64,000 bases of DNA from a bacterium (GCA_029561455.1 JAKQIY010000068.1:186001-250000); one strand, 5' to 3'. Shown: positions 8,325 through 18,784, counted from the first letter of the stretch. The notes: generated by a model from the letters alone, not told the origin. Made by a program: numbers and translations.

Positions 8325-9116
8325 CTATTCGCTCTTTTGCAGTTCCTGCATCACATGTAAAATTTTTTCACCAGCAAAAGTAGTATGATCGAGAAACTTT
8401 ATGGCAGTCTGATATCCATCGGCGGAGAATTGTACAACATGGTCACTGCTCCGGTCAATTGCTACTTTTAACGGCGCATACCCTACTGTTTTATCATCGA
8501 CAATGACTTTGGCGTTTTCAGGAATGACATTAACCTGTAATATAATCGTATTATCAGCCGCTGGCGTAACCGGTGCGACCGGCGTCTGGGAGGTTGGTTG
8601 GACGGTGGTTAGCGGGGCTAACGACTCACTGTGAATGGTAAAATAACTCTTTTTCTCCAGCAATTCGCCATTGGCTTTTTTCACCAGCGATACGGATACC
8701 AGGGTGCGATTATCGTGGGTTACTTTAACCAGTACGTCCTGAGTAATAACAGCAAACTCCTCTTCTCCCCAGCCAACGTAAGCATGATATACAGCCTTAA
8801 CTTTATAATACCCGGGTTTAACCCGTAATTTATAGGTATAATTGCTTTCGGTATTGGCAACATCCCAATTGGGATTTATGTTGATGTCATTGACAAACAC
8901 TTCAATAGAATTTTTATAACTGGTGCCCTGATCGGCAACATTATCGATGCTGATGACCAGGTTATCAATAACTTGTTCGGGGAGTTCAAGTTGTTTGAGC
9001 GGACGCAATGTAGCATAAGCCTCATCGACCGCTATGCGTTTAGCAGCGCATCCCATTGAAAGCATAATTACCGCCAATAGAGAAAGATAACAAAAATACT
9101 TTATTGTTCGCCACAT
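8325..9116 (-). CDS. Lipoprotein with C-terminal PEGA domain
   Basis: A 263-residue envelope protein. A hydrophobic signal ends in the lipobox LSMGC (Cys23), so it should be lipid-anchored. The middle (about 50-165) is beta-rich and contains YKLRVKPGYYKVKAVYHAY, a PEGA-like pattern. A Pro/Thr linker (about 172-190) leads to a clear PEGA domain at about 193-245, with VNVIPENAKVIVDDKTVGYAPLK. PEGA domains are surface or cell-wall-associated beta modules of unsettled function. The gene follows the nudix gene after 80 bases and is closed by a strong terminator. Confidence 0.85.
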   Translation of the reverse strand: MWRTIKYFCYLSLLAVIMLSMGCAAKRIAVDEAYATLRPLKQLELPEQVIDNLVISIDNVADQGTSYKNSIEVFVNDININPNWDVANTESNYTYKLRVKPGYYKVKAVYHAYVGWGEEEFAVITQDVLVKVTHDNRTLVSVSLVKKANGELLEKKSYFTIHSESLAPLTTVQPTSQTPVAPVTPAADNTIILQVNVIPENAKVIVDDKTVGYAPLKVAIDRSSDHVVQFSADGYQTAIKFLDHTTFAGEKILHVMQELQKSE

Positions 9117-9196
9117 ATTTGCCTCCTTATGGCTAAATGAAAATAAACCGGCGATCTGATATTATAACGATTTTCTGGTGAACGAGTTCCATATCT

Positions 9197-9841
9197 CTAA
9201 CAATTACATAATATATCATAAAATATTTTATGCGGCAGCGCCCTGAATACTCCCCAATCTTTCCAATCCTCAGGGAGTTCCAACAGCTGCCGGTACACAT
9301 GATTAAGTTCATTATAGGCAACCCAGCGAAAGCCGCTAATATTTTCAGAATGATCATGAACAACCGGTTCGCCGGTTATGCCGTTACAGCGGTAAAGAAA
9401 AGTGAGAAACGGCATGGATAAAGATTCATGCTTGATAATAAAAAAGATCAGGGCAATACATTGTCCATTATCAACATGAAAACCGGTCTCCTCATACACT
9501 TCCCGGTGCAGGGTTTCGGCAACCGCTTCGCCCATGTTAATGCCGCCGGATAATAACCGGTACACGCCATTGGGAAAAAACGGTTTGGTATGTAACAGCA
9601 CGTCATTATGGGTATTTTCCAGCATAAATACAATTTCACCGCGGCGATGCGGCCGGTTGTACATGAACATAAAATGTTCACGCTGATAATGTAAAACAGC
9701 TTTATATATCGTCAAACCGGGATTATGGTTTGCCAGGTTTTTCAGTTCTTGCCGGTCGCTGATACGTGAAAAAAAATCCCATTGTAGCGCCTCTGCTAAA
9801 GAAATTTTTTCCAGTCCGCTATTTTCGCCGGTAGAGTTCAT
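9197..9841 (-). CDS. NUDIX hydrolase
   Basis: A 214-residue protein with a complete Nudix box at about residues 99-121 (G-x5-E-x7-REVYEETGF). It hydrolyses some nucleoside-diphosphate-linked compound; the substrate cannot be read from sequence. The 60 residues before the box form part of the fold, and the C-terminal 60 residues are less conserved. Its ATG overlaps the sucD stop as ATGA, so it is translationally coupled to the succinyl-CoA ligase genes. This suggests a link to CoA or nucleotide housekeeping, but that is only context. Confidence 0.87.
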   Translation of the reverse strand: MNSTGENSGLEKISLAEALQWDFFSRISDRQELKNLANHNPGLTIYKAVLHYQREHFMFMYNRPHRRGEIVFMLENTHNDVLLHTKPFFPNGVYRLLSGGINMGEAVAETLHREVYEETGFHVDNGQCIALIFFIIKHESLSMPFLTFLYRCNGITGEPVVHDHSENISGFRWVAYNELNHVYRQLLELPEDWKDWGVFRALPHKIFYDILCNC

Positions 9842-10719
9842 TTTTTATCCTGCAAAATTCGTTTTACTGTAACACCAATTTCGGCGGGACTTTTACATAC
9901 AGTCACACCAGCCTGTTCCAGCGCCTGTATTTTTTCAACGGCAGTGCCTTTGCCGCCGGCAATGATCGCCCCGGCATGACCCATGCGGCGTCCCGGTGGC
10001 GCGGTTTGCCCGGCAATAAAGCCGACCACCGGTTTCTGCATTTTTGCTTTTATAAATTCGGCAGCGCGTTCTTCGGCTGAACCGCCAATTTCACCGATCA
10101 TAACTACCGCTTCGGTCTCCTCATCGGTGGCAAATAATTCCAGGGCATCGCGAAAGGTCGTGCCGATAACGGGATCGCCGCCAATGCCGATGCAGGTGCT
10201 TTGTCCCAGTCCGTTTTCCGTCAATTGATGTACCGCCTCGTAAGTGAGCGTGCCGCTGCGGGATATAACGCCGATTGACCCGGGCTTGTGTATGAATGCC
10301 GGCATTATTCCCAGCTTGCATTTGCCCGGCGAAATAATACCGGGACAGTTTGGGCCAATGAGACGGCAGTGTTTTTTTTGTAAATAATCGTACACTTTTA
10401 ACATATCGGCGACCGGTATGCCTTCGGTTATACAAACAATCAGTTTTATTCCGGCATCGGCGGCTTCAAGAATTGCATCGGCGGCAAAAGCCGGCGGCAC
10501 AAATATTACTGATGTATCTACCTTGTGTGCCTGTACAGCTTTGGAAACTGTATTATAAATCGGGATCTTTTCCAGGAACAATTGTCCTTCTTTACCGGGA
10601 GTTATTCCAGCGACAATTCCGGTGCCGTAATTAAGCATTTGTTCTGTATGAAAAGCGCCTTCGGTGCCGGTAATACCCTGCACAATGATTTTTGTGTTTT
10701 TATCGACCAGTATGCTCAT
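9838..10719 (-). CDS. sucD: Succinate--CoA ligase subunit alpha
   Basis: A 293-residue alpha subunit of the TCA-cycle enzyme that interconverts succinyl-CoA and succinate with nucleotide phosphorylation. The CoA-binding Rossmann start [16 protein letters not shown], the segment [20 protein letters not shown], and the phosphohistidine loop [10 protein letters not shown] (His248) are all present. Length is normal. Its start overlaps the sucC stop by one base and its stop overlaps the nudix start, so the three genes are one operon. Confidence 0.97.
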   Translation of the reverse strand: MSILVDKNTKIIVQGITGTEGAFHTEQMLNYGTGIVAGITPGKEGQLFLEKIPIYNTVSKAVQAHKVDTSVIFVPPAFAADAILEAADAGIKLIVCITEGIPVADMLKVYDYLQKKHCRLIGPNCPGIISPGKCKLGIMPAFIHKPGSIGVISRSGTLTYEAVHQLTENGLGQSTCIGIGGDPVIGTTFRDALELFATDEETEAVVMIGEIGGSAEERAAEFIKAKMQKPVVGFIAGQTAPPGRRMGHAGAIIAGGKGTAVEKIQALEQAGVTVCKSPAEIGVTVKRILQDKK

Positions 10720-11897
10720 TATGCGGCCCTCCCGGTTTTATTTAAGGCGTCAACAACTTTACGAGCGGCATCGGCAAGATCATTGGCACTGATGATATTC
10801 AACCCGGAATTCTCCAGTAATTGTGCGGCAATATCGGCATTGGTGCCGGCCAGGCGGACGACCACCGGTACGGTAACGCCAATTTTTTGCGCGGCGTTGA
10901 TGACCCCGCGCGCCACCCGGTCACAGCGAACAATGCCGCCAAAAATATTAATGAGCACGGCCTTGACATTTTGATCGGCAAGAATTATGCGCAAACCGTT
11001 TTCCACAGTTTCTTCGGAAGCGCCGCCGCCGACATCGAGAAAATTTGCCGGTTCAGCGCCGGTATATTTAATGATATCCATCGTCGCCATTGCCAGCCCG
11101 GCGCCATTGACCATACAGCCGACTGTACCGTTCAGTTTTATATAGTTGAGATTGTATTTTGAAGCTTCAACTTCCAGGGGGTTTTCTTCATCCGTATCGC
11201 GCATTTTTTGAATATCCGGATGCCGGTACAAAGCATTGTCGTCGATATTCATTTTTACATCAAGGGCCAGCAGTTCGTCCGACCGGGTTAAAACCAGGGG
11301 GTTGATTTCAAGCAGGGAACAATCATTTTGAATATAAGCAGTATAAAGGCAATGGAAAAATTTTACAGCAGTACGCAGTACCGGACCAGTGAATCCCAGC
11401 GCAAAAGCAACTCGGCGGGCCTGGAAATCGCGCAAGCCCAGACTGTTGTCGATATATTCACGGATGATCTTTTCAGGGGTTTGCTGAGCAACCGTCTCAA
11501 TTTCCATACCACCCTCGGTACTGGCCATTAAAACCGATTGGTTACGTTCGCGATCCAAAACAATACCTGCGTAAAATTCTTTAATAATATCGGCGACCGG
11601 GGTAACAAGAATCCTTTTAACCACCCGGCCTTCAGGTCCGGTTTGTGGCGTGATCAGCGTCATACCCAGCATGGCGCGGGCTTTATCTAGTGCATCATCA
11701 AAATTTTGCACAATTTTAATACCCCCTCCCTTACCGCGGCCTCCGGCATGAATTTGCGCTTTTAAAACCAGCGGCCATTGGTTAAAACCTCTGATAATCG
11801 CTTCCAGTTCTGTTATGGAAAAGCCGGTTTTGCCGTTCACTGTAGGAACAGCAAATTTTTCCACTAATTCCTTGGCCTGGTATTCATGTAATTTCAT
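10719..11897 (-). CDS. sucC: Succinate--CoA ligase [ADP-forming] subunit beta
   Basis: A 392-residue ATP-grasp subunit. It starts [11 protein letters not shown], carries the grasp loop [15 protein letters not shown] near residues 46-60, the metal site LEINPLVL, and the C-terminal ligase domain with [19 protein letters not shown] and [10 protein letters not shown]. Length is usual for bacterial SucC. It is the first gene of the sucC-sucD-nudix operon. The promoter should lie in the 92 bases to the M16 peptidase gene. Nucleotide preference (ADP or GDP) is not decided by what I can see. Confidence 0.97.
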   Translation of the reverse strand: MKLHEYQAKELVEKFAVPTVNGKTGFSITELEAIIRGFNQWPLVLKAQIHAGGRGKGGGIKIVQNFDDALDKARAMLGMTLITPQTGPEGRVVKRILVTPVADIIKEFYAGIVLDRERNQSVLMASTEGGMEIETVAQQTPEKIIREYIDNSLGLRDFQARRVAFALGFTGPVLRTAVKFFHCLYTAYIQNDCSLLEINPLVLTRSDELLALDVKMNIDDNALYRHPDIQKMRDTDEENPLEVEASKYNLNYIKLNGTVGCMVNGAGLAMATMDIIKYTGAEPANFLDVGGGASEETVENGLRIILADQNVKAVLINIFGGIVRCDRVARGVINAAQKIGVTVPVVVRLAGTNADIAAQLLENSGLNIISANDLADAARKVVDALNKTGRAA

Positions 11898-11989
11898 AAG
11901 TCCTCTGCCAGTTATTATTTATATTACTTATGAGTTGTCCTGATAATAAGCTTCCGGCATTATTGTGACGAATTCCGGCGACAAACTGT

Positions 11990-14842
11990 TTACTCTTTTT
12001 TTGTGGAATCATTTTGCGGCGCCAGGATCACACAAATTGTATTCTTACTGCATAAATATTTTTTTGCTGCTTTTTGTAACGTTTTGGAGGTCAGTCTGTT
12101 AATATAATTCTGCCGGTTTAAAATATCCTCATAGTTTATTTTATTTTGCTCAAATGACATTAAATTTGCCAGCCAAAACCGGTTTTCTTTTAAATCCACT
12201 TCCAACTGCCGACTTTGGGTTTCACGAATTTTTTCGACATATTCGTCCGCAGGGCCATAGGTGGCAATACTGTCGATTTGTGAATAAACCATTTCGGTTA
12301 ACTCGTTCACACGTTCTGGTGCACAGCCGAATGAAATGGAAAAGCGATACTCTTCGCGGGGCAACCGGGACGCGGTATTGCCAACATTCACACCATAAGT
12401 GCCGCTCATATCTTCGCGTAATACTTCGCGGAGTTTAATACGCAATAAATCGGTTAATGATTCGATATCATAAACATTTTGCATGGACCATTTGTAATTA
12501 CCGCAAATAACCAGGCCAACCCTGCTTTTGGGTTCGATACCTTTGTAGATAGTCTTTGCTATCGTACCCTGTGGAAAATGTATTGCCGGATCGCGCCAGC
12601 TTTCCTGGCGGGGTAGCGTCGGTAAAGAAGCCAGGTATTGTGCGGCTAGCAGTTTCACTACCTGCAGATCAAAATTGCCTACAAAGAAAAACGTAAAATC
12701 ATCAGCATCAGCAAAGCGTTCCCGGTAAAAAGCAAAGGACTTGTCCAGGTTCATTTCATTTAGCAAACCGAGAGACCAGGGACGAGCGCGAAAATGGTAA
12801 TTGGCCAACGTAACCTGCAAGGTATCCTGAAACGCCGATTCCGGACGAACATTGCGGTTTTCCAGGTATCCTTTGAGTCGGGTAATATACGCCTGGTATG
12901 CGGTAGTATCTATACGCGGCGCGGTAAAATATAAATAGATCAACTGAAACATGGTCTCGATATCTTGCGGCGAGGCCTGGCCGCCAATACCTTCGGCGGT
13001 TGTGCTGATCCAGGGAGTTACGCTGACAACCTTACCGGCAAGGATTTTCGGCAGCTCGATAAAATCAAATTCACCAACGCCCCCATCGGTTACAACATCG
13101 GTGGCAGTAAGCGCGGCGATATAGCTCGAATCTGGCGCCAGGGAATTGCCGCCATAGCTATAAGCGTTAAACCGGACTTCGTCATTCTTAAATTCTGTCG
13201 GTTTGCAAATTACTTTTATACCGTTTGATAATTGCCAAATGGTCAGTCCTACCGGCTCTACTTTTTTTTCAGAGACAACTGTACCGGGCGCTGGTAATTC
13301 GGCAATCAAAGGTTGTGAGGAAACCCGGTCGACCCAGGGGGTAAGCGTTAATGTGTCGACGGATGCAATAACCGCTTTCAGGTCCTCTTCTGTGGGAATT
13401 ACCAGGGTCGGTTTTTCCGGAGCATCGACCAGAATAACCTGGTTCTTATCGGTCAACCATTGTTCAGCTAGTTTGTTTACTTCATCGAGTTGAATACCTT
13501 CCATAAATTGATTGGCGAGCCGGTATTCATATTCTATGCCCGGTATCGTTTCATTTCTTAAAAAATTGCGGCTGAATTCACGGGCATACGCTATGGATTC
13601 GGTTTTATCACGCTCTTTCAGGGCTCGTTCCATGTAGCGTAATATTTCTTTTTTCATCCGTTCCAGTTCGGTTGCGGTGAATCCGTACTGCTTAACCCGC
13701 AAAGCCTCTACCAGTACTGTTTGCAGGCCGCGTTGAATGCCGGTTTCTTTAACAGTGGCGTTTAAAAAATAAGCGCCTTTACTGCGCACCAGATAGCCGT
13801 TGCCGGAATAGGCGTTTAAAAACGGCGGATCGGCTTGCTGCAAGAGTTCTTGCAGTCTGTTATTCATCATGGCGTTGTAAAGGTCTTCAATTAGTCCCTG
13901 CCGGTAATCGGCAACGGTGATATGAGGTACAAGATCGTACTTGAAATATATACTGACAGCTGTTTCTGTCGCTTCCGGATCGGCGGCAATGGCAAAAAGT
14001 GGTTCTGTATTATCCGGCACCGGGTATATGGTTCTTTCTCGAACTGGAGCAGGGTTGCTCAACCCGGCGAAATGCTGTTCAATAAGCGCCTGGATGCGGC
14101 TTTTATCAAAATCCCCGACAGCAATGACCGCCATTAAATCTGGTCGGTACCACTCCCGGTAGAATCTTTGCAGCGTTTCATGCGGAAAAGATTCTAAAAT
14201 CGCTTTTTTTCCGATTGGCAATCGGTTTGCGTATTGAGAATCTTTAAACAGGATAGGTAACTGTTTATCAAAAATCCGCTGCCCGGCGCCGCGCCCTAAT
14301 CGCCACTCCTCGATAATGATACCACGTTCCCGGTCAATTTCTATTGGCTCATAGCTGACCTGGTGTGCCCAGTCTTCCAGAATTTGAAAGCCTTTTTCCA
14401 GAATTTCATCATTATCGGTAGGCAGTTGCAGCATATAAATAGTTTCATCAAAACCGGTAGAGGCGTTAATTTCCGGCCCAAATTGCATGCCGATTGATTC
14501 CAGGTAATCGATTAACTGCTGCTTGTGAAAATTTTTAGTACCGTTAAATGCCATGTGTTCAGCAAAATGCGCCAGGCCCTGCTGGTCGTCATCTTCCAGA
14601 ATCGAGCCGACATTGACAACAAGGTGCAATTGCGCCCGTTTTTCGGGTCGCGCATTAGTTTTTATATAGTATTTTAGACCATTGACGAATTGCCCAATTG
14701 TAACGGACGAGTCAACGGGTATCATGTCATCCGGTTTTAACAGCATGGGATCGGATGCTGAAGCGGAGTTGAAATAAAACAGTGAAATAAAAAAAACCAT
14801 AAAATACATTTGATGCAGGCGAGCAAGAGGAGTCTTTTTCAT
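11990..14842 (-). CDS. Secreted M16 (pitrilysin-family) zinc peptidase
   Basis: A 950-residue, two-half M16 peptidase. A signal peptide (hydrophobic stretch around 12-26 ending SASAS) sends it out of the cytoplasm. The N-terminal half holds the inverted zinc motif HFAEH (His92, Glu95, His96) with the distal Glu near 179 in ERGIIIEEW. The C-terminal half (from about residue 500) is the usual inactive M16 partner, so both halves are fused. I chose the ATG at 14842, which gives a normal signal peptide, rather than one 24 codons upstream. Such proteins degrade peptides in the periplasm or at the outer membrane; the substrate is unknown. The neighbours give no functional clue. Confidence 0.9.
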   Translation of the reverse strand: MKKTPLARLHQMYFMVFFISLFYFNSASASDPMLLKPDDMIPVDSSVTIGQFVNGLKYYIKTNARPEKRAQLHLVVNVGSILEDDDQQGLAHFAEHMAFNGTKNFHKQQLIDYLESIGMQFGPEINASTGFDETIYMLQLPTDNDEILEKGFQILEDWAHQVSYEPIEIDRERGIIIEEWRLGRGAGQRIFDKQLPILFKDSQYANRLPIGKKAILESFPHETLQRFYREWYRPDLMAVIAVGDFDKSRIQALIEQHFAGLSNPAPVRERTIYPVPDNTEPLFAIAADPEATETAVSIYFKYDLVPHITVADYRQGLIEDLYNAMMNNRLQELLQQADPPFLNAYSGNGYLVRSKGAYFLNATVKETGIQRGLQTVLVEALRVKQYGFTATELERMKKEILRYMERALKERDKTESIAYAREFSRNFLRNETIPGIEYEYRLANQFMEGIQLDEVNKLAEQWLTDKNQVILVDAPEKPTLVIPTEEDLKAVIASVDTLTLTPWVDRVSSQPLIAELPAPGTVVSEKKVEPVGLTIWQLSNGIKVICKPTEFKNDEVRFNAYSYGGNSLAPDSSYIAALTATDVVTDGGVGEFDFIELPKILAGKVVSVTPWISTTAEGIGGQASPQDIETMFQLIYLYFTAPRIDTTAYQAYITRLKGYLENRNVRPESAFQDTLQVTLANYHFRARPWSLGLLNEMNLDKSFAFYRERFADADDFTFFFVGNFDLQVVKLLAAQYLASLPTLPRQESWRDPAIHFPQGTIAKTIYKGIEPKSRVGLVICGNYKWSMQNVYDIESLTDLLRIKLREVLREDMSGTYGVNVGNTASRLPREEYRFSISFGCAPERVNELTEMVYSQIDSIATYGPADEYVEKIRETQSRQLEVDLKENRFWLANLMSFEQNKINYEDILNRQNYINRLTSKTLQKAAKKYLCSKNTICVILAPQNDSTKKE

Positions 14843-15036
14843 TCTTTCCACCAGTAGATATGAAAATTCAGTATTTGTAAAATATACAGAAATTTTGTGA
14901 CAACTAAAAAGCATTTAATAAGATAATAACGACGACCCTCGCACATGATTAAAACGGTCGTGTAAAAAATGTTATTACTGTTTAAAGTTTAGTGAGTAAT
15001 GAAAATGCTTTCCCCGGTAAAAAATATTACAAAAAA

Positions 15037-15228
15037 TTATTCTTTAATAGTCTTTGTTACTCGTAGTTTGAATAATAAACAGGCATGACCCGAAGACTGA
15101 TAAACTTCGATTGCAGGCATCACTCGTGATTTGATTGAAAAGGCATTACAACCATAGGGGAATTTTTTATCATAGGTAATGAAAAAATGTTGACATTTAA
15201 AACAATTTTGTCGTTGATCCGATTTCAT
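15037..15228 (-). CDS. Small Cys-containing conserved protein
   Basis: A 63-residue protein with CFKCQHFFITYDKKFPYGC, then a second half with a conserved SSGHAC. The spacing Cys-x2-Cys, PYGC and the SGxxC near the end resembles a small conserved bacterial family of unknown function, possibly metal-binding through its four cysteines. It follows flgM after 111 bases on the same strand, so it may be the tail of the flagellar fliS-flgM unit. The Shine-Dalgarno is weak. The shared Cys pattern, rather than codon use, is why I believe it is real. Confidence 0.7.
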   Translation of the reverse strand: MKSDQRQNCFKCQHFFITYDKKFPYGCNAFSIKSRVMPAIEVYQSSGHACLLFKLRVTKTIKE

Positions 15229-15339
15229 TTTTTCAAATATTTCAGGGTATAATAAGGTAAGGCAATAATAAAAAAGCAGTAACTATTTAACAGTCCAGTT
15301 TGCTGGTTGAAAATATGTAATAGTAAATTTCAGATCAAA

Positions 15340-15714
15340 CTAGATATTCTTGTCAACTTTTTTAACATCCTGAAACATGAGTTTGGCAACCGAATTGATT
15401 ACCTGCTCTGAATCATAGTAACCATTGTTGATACGTTGCTTTATTTCTTCCAGCCGGGCTGCCGACAATTTGGTGTCCCTGGAAACATTCAAGCTGGGTG
15501 TAGAACCTGCATCACCAGTAGTTCCGGCGTTTTCGCTATATGGATTGGTTTTGCCGGATGTATTGGTGCGCACTAGCTGCTCACCAGATAATTCAACCCG
15601 GTCACGTAATTTTACATTACTTTCATTCGGGTTTACTTGCTTGGCTTTTTCTGTCTTGTCGCGCTCAATCTGGCGACTGGAAGAAATATTTGGATTTTCG
15701 GGATTAATTTTCAT
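15340..15714 (-). CDS. flgM: Anti-sigma-28 factor FlgM
   Basis: A 124-residue hydrophilic protein. The C-terminal helices RLEEIKQRINNGYYDSEQVINSVAKLM are the sigma-28-binding segment of FlgM. The N-terminal 80 residues are low-complexity and probably disordered, as expected of a secreted anti-sigma factor. It holds FliA inactive until the hook is finished and then leaves through the export channel. It is the last flagellar gene of the fliS-fliD-flaG-fliT-like run, 17 bases after the fliT-like gene; fliA lies 46 kb away at 61.6 kb. It is somewhat longer than the enteric protein. Confidence 0.88.
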   Translation of the reverse strand: MKINPENPNISSSRQIERDKTEKAKQVNPNESNVKLRDRVELSGEQLVRTNTSGKTNPYSENAGTTGDAGSTPSLNVSRDTKLSAARLEEIKQRINNGYYDSEQVINSVAKLMFQDVKKVDKNI

Positions 15715-15731
15715 AATCTATACCTGACTAA

Positions 15732-16190
15732 TTAACCATTAATATCGTATCGGGTTCTCTTTGTATTACTTGTAACATAACTTTCTGCGGCTTTATTCTG
15801 TTTTAACAAACCGGTCAATTTTATTAAAAAGGAACCTTGTATTTTTTGTGTTAAATCATTTAATAAGGACAATGATCTTTTTACTTCTGACGCTTTATTT
15901 TGAACCAACGTTTGTAAATGTAAAGTATTATTTTTTAATATGCCACTATTATTTTTATTCAACCTGGATAAGATAATTTTGATCTGGTTATCAAGGTTTT
16001 GAATTTCCTGATCCAGAGATTTTCGTTCCATTATTATTGTTACAAGGTCGTCAATGTCCTCGTTATTTAATTTTTCCAAAAGGAATGAATTAGCTTTTTC
16101 CAGCTGTGATAACTTTTCAATTTGCATGGTTAGTAAATTGTCCAGTTTATCTTCCATGCCGGAACTTGTAGTATTTTCTGAAACCGGCAA
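15732..16190 (-). CDS. FliT/FlgN-type flagellar export chaperone
   Basis: A helical, coiled-coil-rich protein of about 152 residues without a signal peptide. It contains a hydrophilic heptad pattern and MERKSLDQEIQNLD, similar to the small chaperones FliT and FlgN. Since flgN is present before flgK, and this gene sits beside fliD and fliS, FliT (chaperone of the cap protein FliD) is the better guess. No ATG suits the N terminus: a TTG at 16190, one base after the flaG stop with AGGG upstream, gives the tightest operon fit. A TTG at 16220 and an ATG at 16157 are alternatives. Confidence 0.6.
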   Translation of the reverse strand: MPVSENTTSSGMEDKLDNLLTMQIEKLSQLEKANSFLLEKLNNEDIDDLVTIIMERKSLDQEIQNLDNQIKIILSRLNKNNSGILKNNTLHLQTLVQNKASEVKRSLSLLNDLTQKIQGSFLIKLTGLLKQNKAAESYVTSNTKRTRYDING

Positions 16191-16191
16191 A

Positions 16192-16587
16192 TCAATATTC
16201 CCTGTCAAATAAAACGCCAATCACATCCTGCATCTTGGAAGCAATTTTTAAAATTTCCTCGCTGGGGATCTGACGTATTATCTCATCTGTTTCAGAATTG
16301 ATGATTTTAATGACGGTAGTTCCGGTCATTTCATCTTTGGAAAAATTTAAATGGGTTTGAAAATAATTGCTAAATTTTTCCAGGTCTCTAATGGCCTCAT
16401 CAATTTCATCCTCAGATACCTTTTTCTTTTCGGCTTCCTCTTTGGCTTTAGCATTGAGTTTTTCATACCGGGCCGAGGAATAATCCTTCATTTCCTTAGC
16501 AGGTGTTACCGAATTGATATCATCAATGAAATTCGGAGCGGCATTAAAGCTGAATAAACTGCTTTTTTCAACTTGTTCGATCATCAT
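16192..16587 (-). CDS. flaG: Flagellar protein FlaG
   Basis: A 131-residue protein with the FlaG C-terminal signature: TGTTVIKIINSETDEIIRQIPSEE followed by a helix ending in LFDREY. The N-terminal half is charged and helical. FlaG proteins influence filament length and are usually found next to fliD, as here, with a gap of 46 bases to fliD upstream. The exact role is not settled even in model organisms. Confidence 0.88.
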   Translation of the reverse strand: MMIEQVEKSSLFSFNAAPNFIDDINSVTPAKEMKDYSSARYEKLNAKAKEEAEKKKVSEDEIDEAIRDLEKFSNYFQTHLNFSKDEMTGTTVIKIINSETDEIIRQIPSEEILKIASKMQDVIGVLFDREY

Positions 16588-16633
16588 TTACTTTGCTCCT
16601 GTCCTGTTTTGACAGTTTGTTTAATATTAATTA

Positions 16634-18415
16634 CTAACTGTTTGTGGCCGACAAAATACTATTAACAGTATTTTGTTGCTGAACAATCTGATATAACAAA
16701 GTTTGCATGGATTGGAGTTTACTGCGATAATTTGTTTCAATCACTGTCATACGCTCTTCCATGCGTTTAATACTAGAGTCCATTGTTTCCAACTGATCGC
16801 TAATACTGGTCTTTCGACTATCAATTATGCCGTCGGTCTGGACATACGATTCAAGAAAATCATATAAATGGGTGGCGACGCCATCGCTGCCATTAAATAG
16901 ATTAGCTACAGCTTTCGGGTCGTTACTTAAAAATTCTTCGAGCTGCGATGAATCGGATATTTTTGCTTTCAGATTTTCATCAAAAGTAATGCCGATTTCT
17001 GCCAGGGAGGTTGGATCACCGGTTTCACCGCCAGTAACTGTGCGGGTTAGCGCATCAATTAATTCAAACCGTAAATTGCGAAATACAGTTTCACCGGTAA
17101 AAACTCCTCGGCTGTAGGTCGAAATGTTTACATCCGAAAGATTCTTGATATATAAAGTAGCGTTGTTGAAACTATCCAGAAATGACTGGATTTTGTTTTT
17201 AATAATACTGTTGTTTTTTGTTGAAGAGATAACGACCGATTCAGTTTCCGGGTCACTATAATTATCATTGGTTACAGTGGTATTTTTAAGCGTAATGGAT
17301 AAACCATTAATCTCAAAGTTATTGCTTGCTTTAGTAATTTCATCGCTGGCATCAGCGCTGTTTATGGTAAATTTGGCATCATTACCAACAGTTTGCACAG
17401 CTCCATCCAGTTTCAGAGTATCGCTCAGGAAATTTCCTTCAACATCTTCATACTGTATTTCTTCACTGCCGGTATCGTTGGCGGTTATCATGATTTTGTC
17501 GAGAGACTCGTCATAAAATACAGTTACATTTGCCGTTGATGTGTTAATATCGGAAATTAATTCATTAAGAGTATCTTCGGCAGCGTTCCAGTTAAAAGTA
17601 ACGCCATTAATCTTGAAACTGCCGGTTTCCGTTTCGCCCAGGGCATTATCAAAATTTGCTTTATACAATAATACATTACCCTGCACGCCGGTTGCAGATG
17701 GCGTCATATTCGGTTCGGCGCCATACGTCCCTGTTGCAATATTTACGGCGCCCAAGAAACCTGTGCCCGATTCACCGGCGATTTGCGATATTACCAGACT
17801 TGCCTGGTTATGATCATCATTTTCTATAATAAATTTATCAATATTTTCATCGTAATAAATATTTGCTGCTGCCGTTTCATCATTATTCACAGCAATTATA
17901 AAATCAGATACAGTATCGTACTCGTCCAGAGAAAAGGTTTTACCATTGATGGATACTGAACCCGAAGGTGTTGCGCTGAATCCTGCTTCTGAAAAACTTT
18001 TAAAAATATCCAGTTCATCAACTCCGGCTACAACCTGGGTAGAACTTTTGGCGGCAATCGTAGTGTTTAAACTTGCAGTACTTTTTAATTGCGTTGAGGT
18101 CGCCAATTGACGAACCCGTAAAGTATATGTTCCAACCGAAGCGCCGCTTTCTGCTGACACTGATACTATATCTGTTTTATTAGAGGAAACGTTCACACTG
18201 TTGAAAATAGAATCGCTTTCGGTCTCTTTTAACTGTTCGGCTAAATCCTGTAACGTTGTTAACCTGGTTTTGAGTGTATCATAATAGGAGGTTTTAGCGC
18301 TGACTTCCGATCGGCGCGTTTGCAAATTGGTCAGCGGCTGACGTTCAATCGCCATATACTGGCTGATTAAACCTTCCAGCGAACTGCTTGATGATACTGA
18401 ACTAACTGATGCCAT
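16634..18415 (-). CDS. fliD: Flagellar filament cap protein FliD (HAP2)
   Basis: A 593-residue hook-associated protein 2. The N-terminal domain (about 1-110) has the FliD features SLEGLISQYMAIERQPLTNL and SVSAESGASVGTYTLRVRQLA. The middle domains are variable and rich in Ser, Thr and Asp. The C-terminal domain (about 370-590) contains DSFNNATLYI and the heptad helix MEERMTVIETNYRSKLQSMQ. FliD sits at the filament tip and helps flagellin fold into place. It lies 27 bases after fliS and is likely bound by the fliT-like chaperone encoded two genes downstream. Confidence 0.95.
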   Translation of the reverse strand: MASVSSVSSSSSLEGLISQYMAIERQPLTNLQTRRSEVSAKTSYYDTLKTRLTTLQDLAEQLKETESDSIFNSVNVSSNKTDIVSVSAESGASVGTYTLRVRQLATSTQLKSTASLNTTIAAKSSTQVVAGVDELDIFKSFSEAGFSATPSGSVSINGKTFSLDEYDTVSDFIIAVNNDETAAANIYYDENIDKFIIENDDHNQASLVISQIAGESGTGFLGAVNIATGTYGAEPNMTPSATGVQGNVLLYKANFDNALGETETGSFKINGVTFNWNAAEDTLNELISDINTSTANVTVFYDESLDKIMITANDTGSEEIQYEDVEGNFLSDTLKLDGAVQTVGNDAKFTINSADASDEITKASNNFEINGLSITLKNTTVTNDNYSDPETESVVISSTKNNSIIKNKIQSFLDSFNNATLYIKNLSDVNISTYSRGVFTGETVFRNLRFELIDALTRTVTGGETGDPTSLAEIGITFDENLKAKISDSSQLEEFLSNDPKAVANLFNGSDGVATHLYDFLESYVQTDGIIDSRKTSISDQLETMDSSIKRMEERMTVIETNYRSKLQSMQTLLYQIVQQQNTVNSILSATNS

Positions 18416-18442
18416 TTTGCATATCTCCTTTAACTATCGGCG

Positions 18443-18784
18443 TTAAGCCGCTTTTTGTTTTTGCAGCGCTTCCGCCCAGGTGCTGCGCAAATCTACTAAT
18501 ATTGGTAATGCTTTGTGAAAATTCTTTTCGCGTATCATTCGTATCGAATATTCATATAATCTGAATAAACCGGTCGCAATTTCAGGATAATTGAAATCCA
18601 AAGAATCGATTAACTGCGCGATTGCTCTCGAGGCTTTTCGTTCGTCATCCGACTTGCATCCGGCAATTGCTTGATCATACAAAAATAATACCAACTTTTC
18701 AGGCGATGAGGATAAAACTTCATTTTTCTGATATATATTGACTTTATTTTTAATTGTTTTCGCTGTATAGACTGTGTTTAGCAT
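18443..18784 (-). CDS. fliS: Flagellin export chaperone FliS
   Basis: A 113-residue helical chaperone that binds the C terminus of flagellin and prevents early assembly. The motif YQKNEVLSSSPEKLVLFLYDQAIAGC is diagnostic, and LRSTWAEAL closes the last helix. I start it at the ATG of MLNTVY, six bases after GGGAG; an earlier in-frame ATG at 18838 would run into the fliC terminator hairpin. FliW in this window should compete or cooperate with FliS for flagellin. It is separated from fliC by a strong terminator, so it may depend on read-through or a promoter I did not find. Confidence 0.93.
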   Translation of the reverse strand: MLNTVYTAKTIKNKVNIYQKNEVLSSSPEKLVLFLYDQAIAGCKSDDERKASRAIAQLIDSLDFNYPEIATGLFRLYEYSIRMIREKNFHKALPILVDLRSTWAEALQKQKAA

